From: Mycolicibacterium sphagni
GTDB lineage: Bacteria; Actinomycetota; Actinomycetes; Mycobacteriales; Mycobacteriaceae
Assembly: GCF_013337765.1 (NCBI RefSeq)
Contig: NZ_VBSB01000010.1
Span: forward strand, 1-64,000
DNA: 64,000 nt
Direction of reading: 5' to 3'
Shown here: piece by piece, positions 33,095 to 40,929 of the stretch
Numbering within the stretch: position 1 is the first letter of the stretch
Layout of the letters: each line of letters begins with the position of its first letter
Position numbers and translations under genes: made by a program
The notes under the pieces: generated by a model
What the model was told of the DNA's origin: nothing
What the model saw: only the letters and a program-made list of their open reading frames with translations
Database searches by the model: none

Positions 33095-36000
33095 CGCGCT
33101 GGCCGCGCGGACGGTTGAGCTCCACCGCTGGCAAGCAGATCCCGGATTTCGTCGAGTTCGACGAAGGCATTCAGGTACCCGCCCATCCGTATCCACTGGT
33201 ATCCATACCGGATCGTGCGCTGCCACTCGTCTCTGGACGAGAACGAGGAGGGAAACTTCTCGCCGCGGGTAACCTCGCGAACCGCGGCGACCAATGCGTC
33301 GAGTTCCTGTTGGGCTGACCGTGCTTCGTCATGATCGTTGACCGACAACTCGATCAGCCGGCATGCGGTCGCCGCCAGTCGCGGATGCTCAGGCACAAGC
33401 ATGTCAAGCCGGCGGAACAACGCGGGGTCGGCGGGCAACGGTGTGACTCCCCACGAGCTCGCCAAGATCCGGACCGCCATGATGACGATACGCCGCCCGC
33501 ACAGTGACGCCACCTGCCATTGTCCGTCCTTGACCGCACCGTTGAAGTCCTCGCGGGCGTTCTCCAGCACCATGTTGGCCAGGAGTAATGCCCCCGCACA
33601 TTCCGCGAAAGCCTTTGCCTCCAGCGGCAATCGAGCGATATCCCGGTCGGTGTGAGCACCGTCGATGGTCACCACCGGCCGTTGATCGGACGGCAGCGGT
33701 GTCAGCGGGCGGCCAGGTGTGCACATCGCGGCGACAGGTGCGATGAGTCCCCCTCCGCGCCAGGCCAAGCCGACCAGGCCGTGGTCGACGAAAAGCCGAA
33801 TGTGTTGGTGGGCAGCCTGGGTGTCCGCGATCGACTCACCGAAGATCACCTGCCGCCAGGATTGCGCGCAGTCAGCCGACAGCACGAAGACATCGGTCTT
33901 GTCGCGCACGACATGCGTGACGGAGCCGATGCGCCAGGTGGTCACACCAGGGGCGCGCCTCAATACGACGTTCACCGGGTCCAGCGTCACCCGTGGCCCA
34001 CCCAACCGCACCACCAACGCCAGAGCTCGCTCGATGACGTCACGGCACGGCACCGCCGGGGTACGGGCGGCGTCGAGAGCCTGGTAGTCATCAAGCAGAG
34101 CCGCAACAGTCTGGTCGGCGTCCCGGCGCAGTCTCGCGATCTGCTCGGGCAGCCACTTGATCTCGAGATAGCCTTCACCGCGCGCGGCGAGAAAGGCTTT
34201 CATGCTCTGCGCCAAGCCCTCCCGTGCCCACATCACCGCCTCCTGGTCGTCACCAAGGAGTGCGAGTGCCGCAGATTGGCGCAGGCACCCGCTGGCCCGC
34301 CGCCGCCACCACGAACTCATCAGGGCGGTCAGCTCCGAGTACGACACGATGTCGAGGAGTTGCCCGTATTCGGGCCCGACGTGCAGCGGGATGCCACGAA
34401 GGAAGCGCTGCACCCTGTTGAGCAGGTCCTCGGTCACACCGGTGACCGAACCGCTGTCGATCGCTCGTCTCACCCGCAACAGCCGTTTGCGTATCTGCTC
34501 GTGCGACTGGGCCCGAACCTCGACGCGGCGGCCGTCCACAAAGAGAACCGTCGGCATCACTGCCTGCTCGCTGGCGCCAGGCACCAACAACAGGAAATCG
34601 ATGTCCGAGCCCTCGTTACCGAAACCTTCGGCGAGCGAGCCCTCGAAATGCACTGTCGCGTCGTCGGGAATCACGGCCAGTTCGCGGGCCTTTTCGAAAA
34701 GTGTGCGCACCCGTTCGAGTTGCCGAGAGTCTTGTCGCGCCCCACCTATGCTGAACAGTTCGGCGCCGGAAAGCCGGCCCGCCCGCCACTGCTGCCACAT
34801 ATGCGCCCGGCGCGGCTTACCACTCGACGTCCGTGAAAGTGCGCCGCGGGGAACGCCGATCAACCACAGCTCGGCGTCTTCACCGACGTTCGCCTGCAAT
34901 GCCCTGATGCCTGCGGTGATCATGCCGGGCGCGATGACCGCGTGTTCGATGAACACCGCCACACCCGCCTGGCTGGTGTCATTGACCGCGACGGTGACGA
35001 CGCGGCTCGGATCCAATCCCATGGCGGCTGCGGTCGTCACGTCGAGGTCCTCGGTAAAGACGCTGCGCCCGTTGATCTTCAGACTTGTCCCCATGCGACC
35101 CAACACATGCAACTGGCCGTCGAGGAGGAAGCCGCCGTCCCCGGTGCGCAGTTCGTCGCCGACGAACCGGGTGGTGCTGCCCGCATCCCCGTGATAGCCC
35201 AGCGCCACCGACGGACCGGACAAGACGATCTCGCCCAGTGTCCCGTCGGGCATTCGAGCACCCGCCTCGTCGGCGATCCACACGTCGTGACCCGGCGCCG
35301 CAGTACCGACGGACACCACCCAGTCGTTACCGGGTTCGTCCGTCACGCAGTCTGCTGCACGTGCGAGCACCCGTATCGGCTTGCCGTGTTGTAAGGCGGA
35401 TCTGTCCACTCGGACCATGCTGTGCGGCTGGCCCAGCCGGTGGGAGGCGGCGAAGAGGGTGTGCTCGGCGAGGCCGTAGGACGGCATGAATGCCGCAGGC
35501 GAAAATCCGTTCGCCGCAGTCAGTTCGGTGAACGCCCACAGATGGTCAGGATTGATCGGTTCTGCCCCGACCACCAGTGTGCGAAGCCCCGATAGGTCGA
35601 TGTCACCGAGGTCTTCGGGCTTGAGCCTGCGACTCGCGTAGACCAGGCCAAACGATGGCGATGCGGTGTGTTGCGAGATTGCGGCCGCCCGCAACCACCG
35701 GAGGGGATCACGGATGAACTGATCGGGACGCAGCAGCTGTAGGTCTCGCTGACGGGTCATGGCCTGGAAGACCACCCCGATCAACCCCATATCGTGATAC
35801 AGCGGAAGCCAGGAGACACCAATCTGGCCATCGGCCATGCCGCACAGGTCTTCCATGACGCTGATGTTCGTGGCCAAGCCGCGCCAGCTGATGCTCGCTC
35901 CGCGAGGTGCGCTCGTCGACCCGGACGTCATCTGCAGCAGCACAGCCGGTGCTGGCGGCGCCAATTCGGTGAGCGGCTCACATTCCGGAAGCTGGCTCAG

Positions 36001-36414
36001 TTCAATGATTTTCGGTTCCCGCGCGAGATCCGCTGCGCCTCGGCGTGCCAGCTCGGCAAATGCCGACGAGACCACCAGGGCGTTGCAACCGGACGCGCCG
36101 AGAATTCCGTGAAGGTGGGCGGTGTACTGATCTGGATGCTGGAACTGTGGTGGTGCGATCGGGGTAAGTGTTGCGCCCGCTGCCAATACCGCGAACATGG
36201 TCGACAGGCACAGATCCGATGTCGGCATCAGCACGCTGACGATGTCACCTGGTCGCACGCCCGCGTCGATCAACCGACGTGCGATGCGCAAGGCGTTGTC
36301 GGCCAGCGTTCGGTAGGTCGCAAGGTCCCAGCCGCCGTCATCGTTCGCGAGGTAGATGCCGGTGTGGTCCCGCGGCGCCATCAGCCACCCGCGGATGCTG
36401 TCGACGTCGCTCAT
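33091..36414 (-). CDS. Fatty acyl-AMP ligase fused to nucleotidyltransferase-like and helical domains
   Basis: 1107 residues. Residues 1-550 form a FAAL: QMTSGSTSAPRGASISW (A3-like), VSWLPLYHDMGLIG, MPSYGLAEHTL, RTGDGGFLLDGQLHVLGRMG and the late Lys in LSRTSSGKPRRAHMW (K533). It would adenylate a fatty acid and pass it to the ACP. Residues about 575-640 show a nucleotidyltransferase-beta motif: FEGSLAEGFGNEGSDIDFLL (G591-S592, D604, D606) and a third acid in DGRRVEVR. A helical part (TALMSSWWRRRASGCL, EGLAQSMKAFLAA) follows, then a winged-helix-like stretch and a second helical part. This fusion is unusual; the second activity is unknown. ATG 36414 overlaps the upstream stop. Confidence 0.88.
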   Translation of the reverse strand: MSDVDSIRGWLMAPRDHTGIYLANDDGGWDLATYRTLADNALRIARRLIDAGVRPGDIVSVLMPTSDLCLSTMFAVLAAGATLTPIAPPQFQHPDQYTAHLHGILGASGCNALVVSSAFAELARRGAADLAREPKIIELSQLPECEPLTELAPPAPAVLLQMTSGSTSAPRGASISWRGLATNISVMEDLCGMADGQIGVSWLPLYHDMGLIGVVFQAMTRQRDLQLLRPDQFIRDPLRWLRAAAISQHTASPSFGLVYASRRLKPEDLGDIDLSGLRTLVVGAEPINPDHLWAFTELTAANGFSPAAFMPSYGLAEHTLFAASHRLGQPHSMVRVDRSALQHGKPIRVLARAADCVTDEPGNDWVVSVGTAAPGHDVWIADEAGARMPDGTLGEIVLSGPSVALGYHGDAGSTTRFVGDELRTGDGGFLLDGQLHVLGRMGTSLKINGRSVFTEDLDVTTAAAMGLDPSRVVTVAVNDTSQAGVAVFIEHAVIAPGMITAGIRALQANVGEDAELWLIGVPRGALSRTSSGKPRRAHMWQQWRAGRLSGAELFSIGGARQDSRQLERVRTLFEKARELAVIPDDATVHFEGSLAEGFGNEGSDIDFLLLVPGASEQAVMPTVLFVDGRRVEVRAQSHEQIRKRLLRVRRAIDSGSVTGVTEDLLNRVQRFLRGIPLHVGPEYGQLLDIVSYSELTALMSSWWRRRASGCLRQSAALALLGDDQEAVMWAREGLAQSMKAFLAARGEGYLEIKWLPEQIARLRRDADQTVAALLDDYQALDAARTPAVPCRDVIERALALVVRLGGPRVTLDPVNVVLRRAPGVTTWRIGSVTHVVRDKTDVFVLSADCAQSWRQVIFGESIADTQAAHQHIRLFVDHGLVGLAWRGGGLIAPVAAMCTPGRPLTPLPSDQRPVVTIDGAHTDRDIARLPLEAKAFAECAGALLLANMVLENAREDFNGAVKDGQWQVASLCGRRIVIMAVRILASSWGVTPLPADPALFRRLDMLVPEHPRLAATACRLIELSVNDHDEARSAQQELDALVAAVREVTRGEKFPSSFSSRDEWQRTIRYGYQWIRMGGYLNAFVELDEIRDLLASGGAQPSARPAR

Positions 36415-39119
36415 GATGCCGGCTCTTCCAACACAACGACGCGTCCTCTGGCGCCATCCACGCTGATGGTCATTCCGGTGCGAACCGCACTGGTCAGCCC
36501 GTCGATCTGGACGACGGTGGGCACTCCCAGTTCACGGGCGATGATCGCCACATGGGTCAGCGGTGATGCGCGTTCGATGAGTAGGGCCGATGCGAACGGC
36601 AGTGCCGCAACCCAACCCGGATCGGTCCGGTAGGCCACGAGGATGCCGCTGGAGAAATCCTGCGGCTTCTCCACCACGACTGCGCGGCCGGTCACCACGC
36701 CCGGGCTGGACGGTGTCCCGGTGAGTACCGTCCCGGCGGGCGCGTGTCCCGAATCCTCGGACACGTGCCAGCCGGCCGCCGTCATCTCCTGCGACGAGTA
36801 GCGCGATCCCATCGTGGTGAAGCGGGCCGGTGCCGCAAGTTGCGAGTAACTGTCATGGAGGAGTTTGCGGCGCCGAATCGTGGCCTGCGCGTCCGCCACT
36901 GACATCGCTCCTTCGTACACATCGAACAACTCGTCGATGCGAAGCTGGAAGATGTCGGTGCGACTGCCGATCGTTCCCCGTTGCTCGAGGTCCCGACCCA
37001 TCACCGCGGCAAGCGATTTCAAGATGCCGAACCCCTGAGTACGGCAGAAGCGAAGGTGTTCGCGATGTGTTGCCGCCCGCTGAATCTTCCTGCGCAACGC
37101 GTCGAACACTCGCCGGCGCCGGCCGCCTAGATGCGTATCGAGGTACTCCTCGGCCGAATCCCCTGTCTGCTCACGCTGTTCGGCAGAGGCCATCCGCAGC
37201 ATATGAAAGATCCCCGCTGGATCCTGCCGCAGATCGGGCGCCTCGAGCTTGAGTTCGTCAAGACACCGATACCCGAACCTGTCGATGTACGCATCGATCT
37301 TGCGGTGCAGTTCCTGCCAGATCGGCGATCCGGTGCCGGCGGCGCGCTCGGCGAGTGCGGCGTAGGCGATGGCGGGTTCGACTGAGCCGATGAACTCGTC
37401 GAGGTCGGGATGCTCACGGGCGAAAGCGGCGATGTCCACCAACGCTTTGGCCGGTTCGACGGATATCACATCCGGCTCGGGATTGACGATGGCGAACTGA
37501 ACCCATTCGGGTGCGTCCCGCAAGAGCGCCTTCGTCAGAACGGCCAGAGATCCGACCAACGTCAACAAGATGGCGTCGAGAACCATCATCGGGCCCCACA
37601 GATCGGCCACCTCGTCGTGGATCTGGCGGAACATCCGGTATGCCGACGGCCCGTCCATCGCAGAGACGTCCATCAATCCGTGGCGTTCGATCAGTTCGAC
37701 GAAGGATTCATCGAAGGCGGCAACCAACGCGTCGATGGTCCAGATGCTGCGAGCGTAAGTCATGGTCGTGCGAACTCGAGAGATCACCTTGTGGATCGGG
37801 CTCGAGAATACGAAGGGGTGCAACCCTTTTGCGGTCTTGCGATCGAGTGGCTCGCTGACCCCGAGCGCAACCTCCAAGACACGTCGATTCAGCGGGTAGC
37901 CCGGCGCGATACCCACCATGCGGTACCAGTGCACGAGGTTGTAATAGACATGGCCGTTGAACTGGCCGAGCATCACCGGCAGCCACGACTCCATTTGTTC
38001 GAGCTGGGCGGGCGGCACTTTCAGGCTACGAGCGTAGGCGCGGTACACATCGCCGTACAGCCTGCGGGCGGTGGTGAATGTCAGCGGTGACGTGACACCG
38101 GCGAAGTTCTCGATGATGTTGGAGTTGTCCCAGATGCGGAGCTCGTCGAGGGCGACTTCCTCGCCTAAATGCTCGGCGGTGTCGGCAATTTCGCGATCGG
38201 GAGTCGTGACCGGCCGAGACTGCAAGATCCACGTGGACGTTTCGTCACAGGCCCATTCAACGTCCTGGGGAGCGCCGAAATGCTGTTCCATCCGAGTACC
38301 CAGATCGAACAGGGTTGCGCGCAGCGACGGGCTGATGCTCGACTCCTGTTGTCGCGCAGGAGGTACGGCAACTGTGCGGATTCCACTCCCGGCGTCGCTG
38401 GCCACCATCTGCTCTTTGGTGGTGACGGTCTCTTCGACCGTCGCGCCGCTGTTCTTGTCGATGGTGACGGAGTCTGAATCGACGGACCCCGAGACCAGAC
38501 CTTCGCCAAGGCCGAGCACGCCGTTGATGACGACCCGGTCTGGTGACCCCGTGAGCGGGTCCGCGGTGAACATGACGCCGCTACTGAGTGGTTTCAGGGA
38601 CCGCTGGATGATGACCGCCAGCGCGACATCGCGAAAGTCGAGCCCCCGCATGTGGCGGTACTGCGTCGCCCGTTGCGAGAACGCCGAGGCCCAGCAACGC
38701 CGTACAGCGTCCTCGGTCGCATCGAGGCCTGCGACGTTGAGAAAGGTGTCGAACAGTCCTGCGAACGAATCACGGACACCGTCTTCTTGTCGGCCCGATG
38801 AGCGCACGGCAACGGTTCCCGCGCCGACATAGTCCAATGCAGCCGCAATGGCCTCACGAGTCTCGGCGGTCAGGCTGCATTCACTCAGGGCCGCTTCGGC
38901 GAAGGCCGCCTCCCGGAGGCGTTCGGCCAATGTGAGCGGCGCCTCGCTGATGCTGAGTCCGGCGGCCGTGACAGCTTCCTCGAAGGCCGCCGTTCCAAGG
39001 ACTGCCCAGCGAGGCACTGGGAAGCCGGCAGCCGTGAGATCGGCGAGGTTGCGCGCTTTCCCACCTGCCAGCGTTCGCATCTGGTCGCCCGGCGCTTCGC
39101 CGGTTAGCAGGATTGGCAC
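36411..39119 (-). CDS. PEP synthase/rifampin-phosphotransferase-like ATP-dependent enzyme
   Basis: 902 residues. The N-terminal ATP-grasp domain (1-330) has GGKARNLADLTAAGFPVP, VAVRSSGRQEDGVRDSFAGL and WILQSRPVTT. The middle part (IWDNSNIIENFAGVTSPLTF onward) is long and helical. The C-terminal swivelling domain has TPSSPGVVTGRAVVVEKPQD and the catalytic His in ERASPLTHVAIIARELGVP (H856). This three-part order matches rifampin phosphotransferases and PigC-like condensing enzymes; there is no PEP-binding TIM barrel of true PpsA. It likely uses ATP to phosphorylate an intermediate or to drive a condensation. GTG 39119 is the start; it is the first gene of the operon. Confidence 0.88.
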   Translation of the reverse strand: MPILLTGEAPGDQMRTLAGGKARNLADLTAAGFPVPRWAVLGTAAFEEAVTAAGLSISEAPLTLAERLREAAFAEAALSECSLTAETREAIAAALDYVGAGTVAVRSSGRQEDGVRDSFAGLFDTFLNVAGLDATEDAVRRCWASAFSQRATQYRHMRGLDFRDVALAVIIQRSLKPLSSGVMFTADPLTGSPDRVVINGVLGLGEGLVSGSVDSDSVTIDKNSGATVEETVTTKEQMVASDAGSGIRTVAVPPARQQESSISPSLRATLFDLGTRMEQHFGAPQDVEWACDETSTWILQSRPVTTPDREIADTAEHLGEEVALDELRIWDNSNIIENFAGVTSPLTFTTARRLYGDVYRAYARSLKVPPAQLEQMESWLPVMLGQFNGHVYYNLVHWYRMVGIAPGYPLNRRVLEVALGVSEPLDRKTAKGLHPFVFSSPIHKVISRVRTTMTYARSIWTIDALVAAFDESFVELIERHGLMDVSAMDGPSAYRMFRQIHDEVADLWGPMMVLDAILLTLVGSLAVLTKALLRDAPEWVQFAIVNPEPDVISVEPAKALVDIAAFAREHPDLDEFIGSVEPAIAYAALAERAAGTGSPIWQELHRKIDAYIDRFGYRCLDELKLEAPDLRQDPAGIFHMLRMASAEQREQTGDSAEEYLDTHLGGRRRRVFDALRRKIQRAATHREHLRFCRTQGFGILKSLAAVMGRDLEQRGTIGSRTDIFQLRIDELFDVYEGAMSVADAQATIRRRKLLHDSYSQLAAPARFTTMGSRYSSQEMTAAGWHVSEDSGHAPAGTVLTGTPSSPGVVTGRAVVVEKPQDFSSGILVAYRTDPGWVAALPFASALLIERASPLTHVAIIARELGVPTVVQIDGLTSAVRTGMTISVDGARGRVVVLEEPAS

Positions 39120-39129
39120 CGCAGGCCCT

Positions 39130-39234
39130 TCATTTCCGTTCCGTGATATCTCGGATGAGATCCGGTGCCGACGTTATGGACGTAGCTCCGCTACCGGTCC
39201 CAAATATCGAACGAAACGAATGCGGATCGGTCAT
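39130..39234 (-). CDS. Possible 34-residue leader peptide upstream of the biosynthetic operon
   Basis: ATG 39234 to TGA 39130 would give a 34-residue peptide beginning MTDPHSFRSIFGTGSG and ending DLIRDITERK, stopping 10 bp before the GTG of the first biosynthetic gene. A GGGGGTAGAGG stretch lies just upstream of its ATG. Codon use includes rare ATA, and no homologue is known to me, so it may be chance. If real it could couple translation to the operon. Confidence 0.25.
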   Translation of the reverse strand: MTDPHSFRSIFGTGSGATSITSAPDLIRDITERK

Positions 39235-39404
39235 GACCTCTACCCCCGGGAGGCGAAACGCATGGCCCATCGCGGCACCAACATTGCCTGCATGAATACC
39301 ACAACGAACACGACCGCGGGGTGCAAGCGCAGCAAATTTTCGTCGCGGGTTCGGGGGATCGCCGTCGACTCGATACCCCCTGGTCGGCCGAGACCGGGGC
39401 GGAG

Positions 39405-39448
39405 CGGTCAATGTGCAGCAATTAGCCATGTCACAGGCACATTGACCG
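39405..39448. promoter_or_regulatory. Perfect 11-bp inverted repeat upstream of the biosynthetic operon
   Basis: CGGTCAATGTG (39405-39415) and its exact reverse complement CACATTGACCG (39438-39448) are separated by 22 bp containing an AT-rich core (AATTAGCCATG). Each half lies on the same helix face, about three turns apart, as for dimeric or looping regulators. On the minus strand it is some 285 bp upstream of the first biosynthetic start. It could instead be a hairpin. Regulator unknown. Confidence 0.55.
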
Positions 39449-39542
39449 ACGCCAGCGCGATTGTCACCAGTAGTTCGCTACTCGAGTCGGGGTAGCAACC
39501 TCTCGTTACCGTCCAGGGTCTGGATCGGGACCGCCCGCAGGC

Positions 39543-40019
39543 TCATCCCCTCACGACGGCGAGCTTGGCCAGGTTCGCAAGCGAATTGTCCAGATGGGAG
39601 ACCGGGAACGCCGGGAACGGGATGTTCTCCCTGACCTCCGCCGGAACCTTCGACCAGTCGTAGGTCAAGGTGACGCGGGTCTGCTCGGCGCCGACGGGTT
39701 CGAGGTCGTAGCGCCACGTCCAGCCGCCCAGCTCGAGGCTGCCGTCCTCGGCCAGTCCACCCGGCGCCCAGGCGATGACGCGGTCGGGTTCCAGCGCGAC
39801 GACCTGGTTGGCCATCTCGTAGTCCTTGTCGGGATGACCCTCGTGGTACATGGCCATCCGGAAGACCTGCCCGACGGCGCTGAGCTGCTCGCCGTCCAAC
39901 GGTTCGCGTACCCAGCCGGTGCCGTCGATGTCCTTGTGCGTCCTCGGGTCGGCCAATACGCCGAACACCGCCGCGGCGGGGGCGTCGACGGTGGCATCCA
40001 CAATCAGAATTTCAGTCAT
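39543..40019 (-). CDS. SRPBCC (START-like) small protein
   Basis: 158 residues, polyketide-cyclase/START-like fold: IVDATVDAPAAAVFGVLADP is the typical opening, with WRYDLEPVGAEQTRVTLTYD and a C-terminal helix VSHLDNSLANLAKLAVV. Such proteins bind hydrophobic ligands; no catalytic residues can be named. ATG 40019. It is 36 bp downstream of the HAD phosphatase on the same strand. It lies outside the biosynthetic operon across a 423-bp gap, so a link to the pathway is possible but unsupported. A second SRPBCC gene of similar type occurs at 46812. Confidence 0.82.
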   Translation of the reverse strand: MTEILIVDATVDAPAAAVFGVLADPRTHKDIDGTGWVREPLDGEQLSAVGQVFRMAMYHEGHPDKDYEMANQVVALEPDRVIAWAPGGLAEDGSLELGGWTWRYDLEPVGAEQTRVTLTYDWSKVPAEVRENIPFPAFPVSHLDNSLANLAKLAVVRG

Positions 40020-40055
40020 GGCTAGGTAGACCCGCGCTGCCGCGGAAACTCATCG

Positions 40056-40871
40056 CTAGAGCCCGAGCAACTCCGGAAAGTCGGCGACCGAGTCGATGAC
40101 GTGGCTGGGCTGCATCGCGAATTCGTCTGTGGCCCAGCGGTCCAAGGTGTCCTGGCGGAACTTGCCGGTGCGCACCAGCACACCGGTCATCCCGACGACC
40201 TGGGCGGCCAGCACATCGTTGTTGAGGTCGTCACCGACCATGTACATCTCGTCGGGGTCGACGCCGAGCCGGGCCGCCGACGCCAGGAATCCCGCCGGCG
40301 CAGGCTTACCGACCGCGGTGGCCTTGCGCCCGGAGGTCTCCTCCATGCCGATCAGGTACATCCCGGTGTCGATGCGCAGGCCCTCGGTGGTGGTCCACGC
40401 GGTGCTGCGGTGCATCGCCACGACCGGCACGCCCTGGGCCATCCACTCGTAGACCCGGCTGAGCGTGCGGTGGCTGTATTCGGGGCCGGCCCCGCCCAGC
40501 AGGATGACGTCGGGGATGTCTGGGGCGACACCGTCGTCGTAGGCCAGCGAGTCGACGATGTCGATGCCAAGCATGTCGTCGGTGATGTCGCCGTTGTTGA
40601 CCAGGAAGCATCGTGCGTCGGGATAGTTGGCCCGGACGTAATCGGCGGTCAGCGCCGCCGCCGTGATCACCTCGTCGGGCCGCACCTCGATACCGGCCTG
40701 CGAGAGTGCCGCGGCAATCTGCTGACGGGTGCGGGTCGTGGTGTTGGTCAGATAGGAACGGGCGATCTGATGCTCGGCCAGCACCGCGAGCGCCGCGGCC
40801 GCACCGGGGATCGGCGTCCACGAGGTCACCAAGACGCCATCGATGTCGAACAGCACCCCACCGATAGCCAT
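40056..40871 (-). CDS. HAD-IIA family phosphatase (NagD-like)
   Basis: 271 residues. Motif I is VLFDIDGVLVTS (catalytic Asp pair), motif II SYLTNTTTRTRQQ (Thr/Ser-Asn), the cap includes FLVNNGDITDDMLG and HRSTAWTTTEGLRIDTG, motif III is VGKPAPAGFL (Lys) and motif IV MYMVGDDLNNDVLAA (Asp pair). This is the C2-cap subgroup that dephosphorylates small phosphate esters such as glycerol phosphate or nucleotides. ATG 40871 gives MAIGGVLFDID. It is divergent from the SDR at 40930 with 58 bp between starts. Confidence 0.9.
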   Translation of the reverse strand: MAIGGVLFDIDGVLVTSWTPIPGAAAALAVLAEHQIARSYLTNTTTRTRQQIAAALSQAGIEVRPDEVITAAALTADYVRANYPDARCFLVNNGDITDDMLGIDIVDSLAYDDGVAPDIPDVILLGGAGPEYSHRTLSRVYEWMAQGVPVVAMHRSTAWTTTEGLRIDTGMYLIGMEETSGRKATAVGKPAPAGFLASAARLGVDPDEMYMVGDDLNNDVLAAQVVGMTGVLVRTGKFRQDTLDRWATDEFAMQPSHVIDSVADFPELLGL

Positions 40872-40929
40872 ACCGCGACAGTAAACGGCCACCGGTTGGA
40901 CGCAACTTGGGCAGACGTATCGTCGTGCC

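Larger units (their letters stand above)
39120..39542. other. 423-bp non-coding region upstream of the biosynthetic operon
   Basis: The longest gap in the window. It contains the possible leader peptide (39130-39234), no other convincing gene on either strand, and a perfect 11-bp inverted repeat at 39405-39448. The promoter of the eight-gene operon must lie here, but I could not find a -35/-10 pair of proper spacing. The right edge follows the SRPBCC gene stop at 39543. Confidence 0.7.

Noticed and set aside
36411..39119. Central-metabolism PEP synthase (ppsA)
   Set aside because: No C-terminal PEP-binding TIM barrel after the mobile His domain, and a long different middle region.
39474..39493. 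Weak GCTAC...GTAGC hairpin after the SRPBCC gene
   Set aside because: Only five terminal pairs match and there is no U run, too weak to call a terminator.
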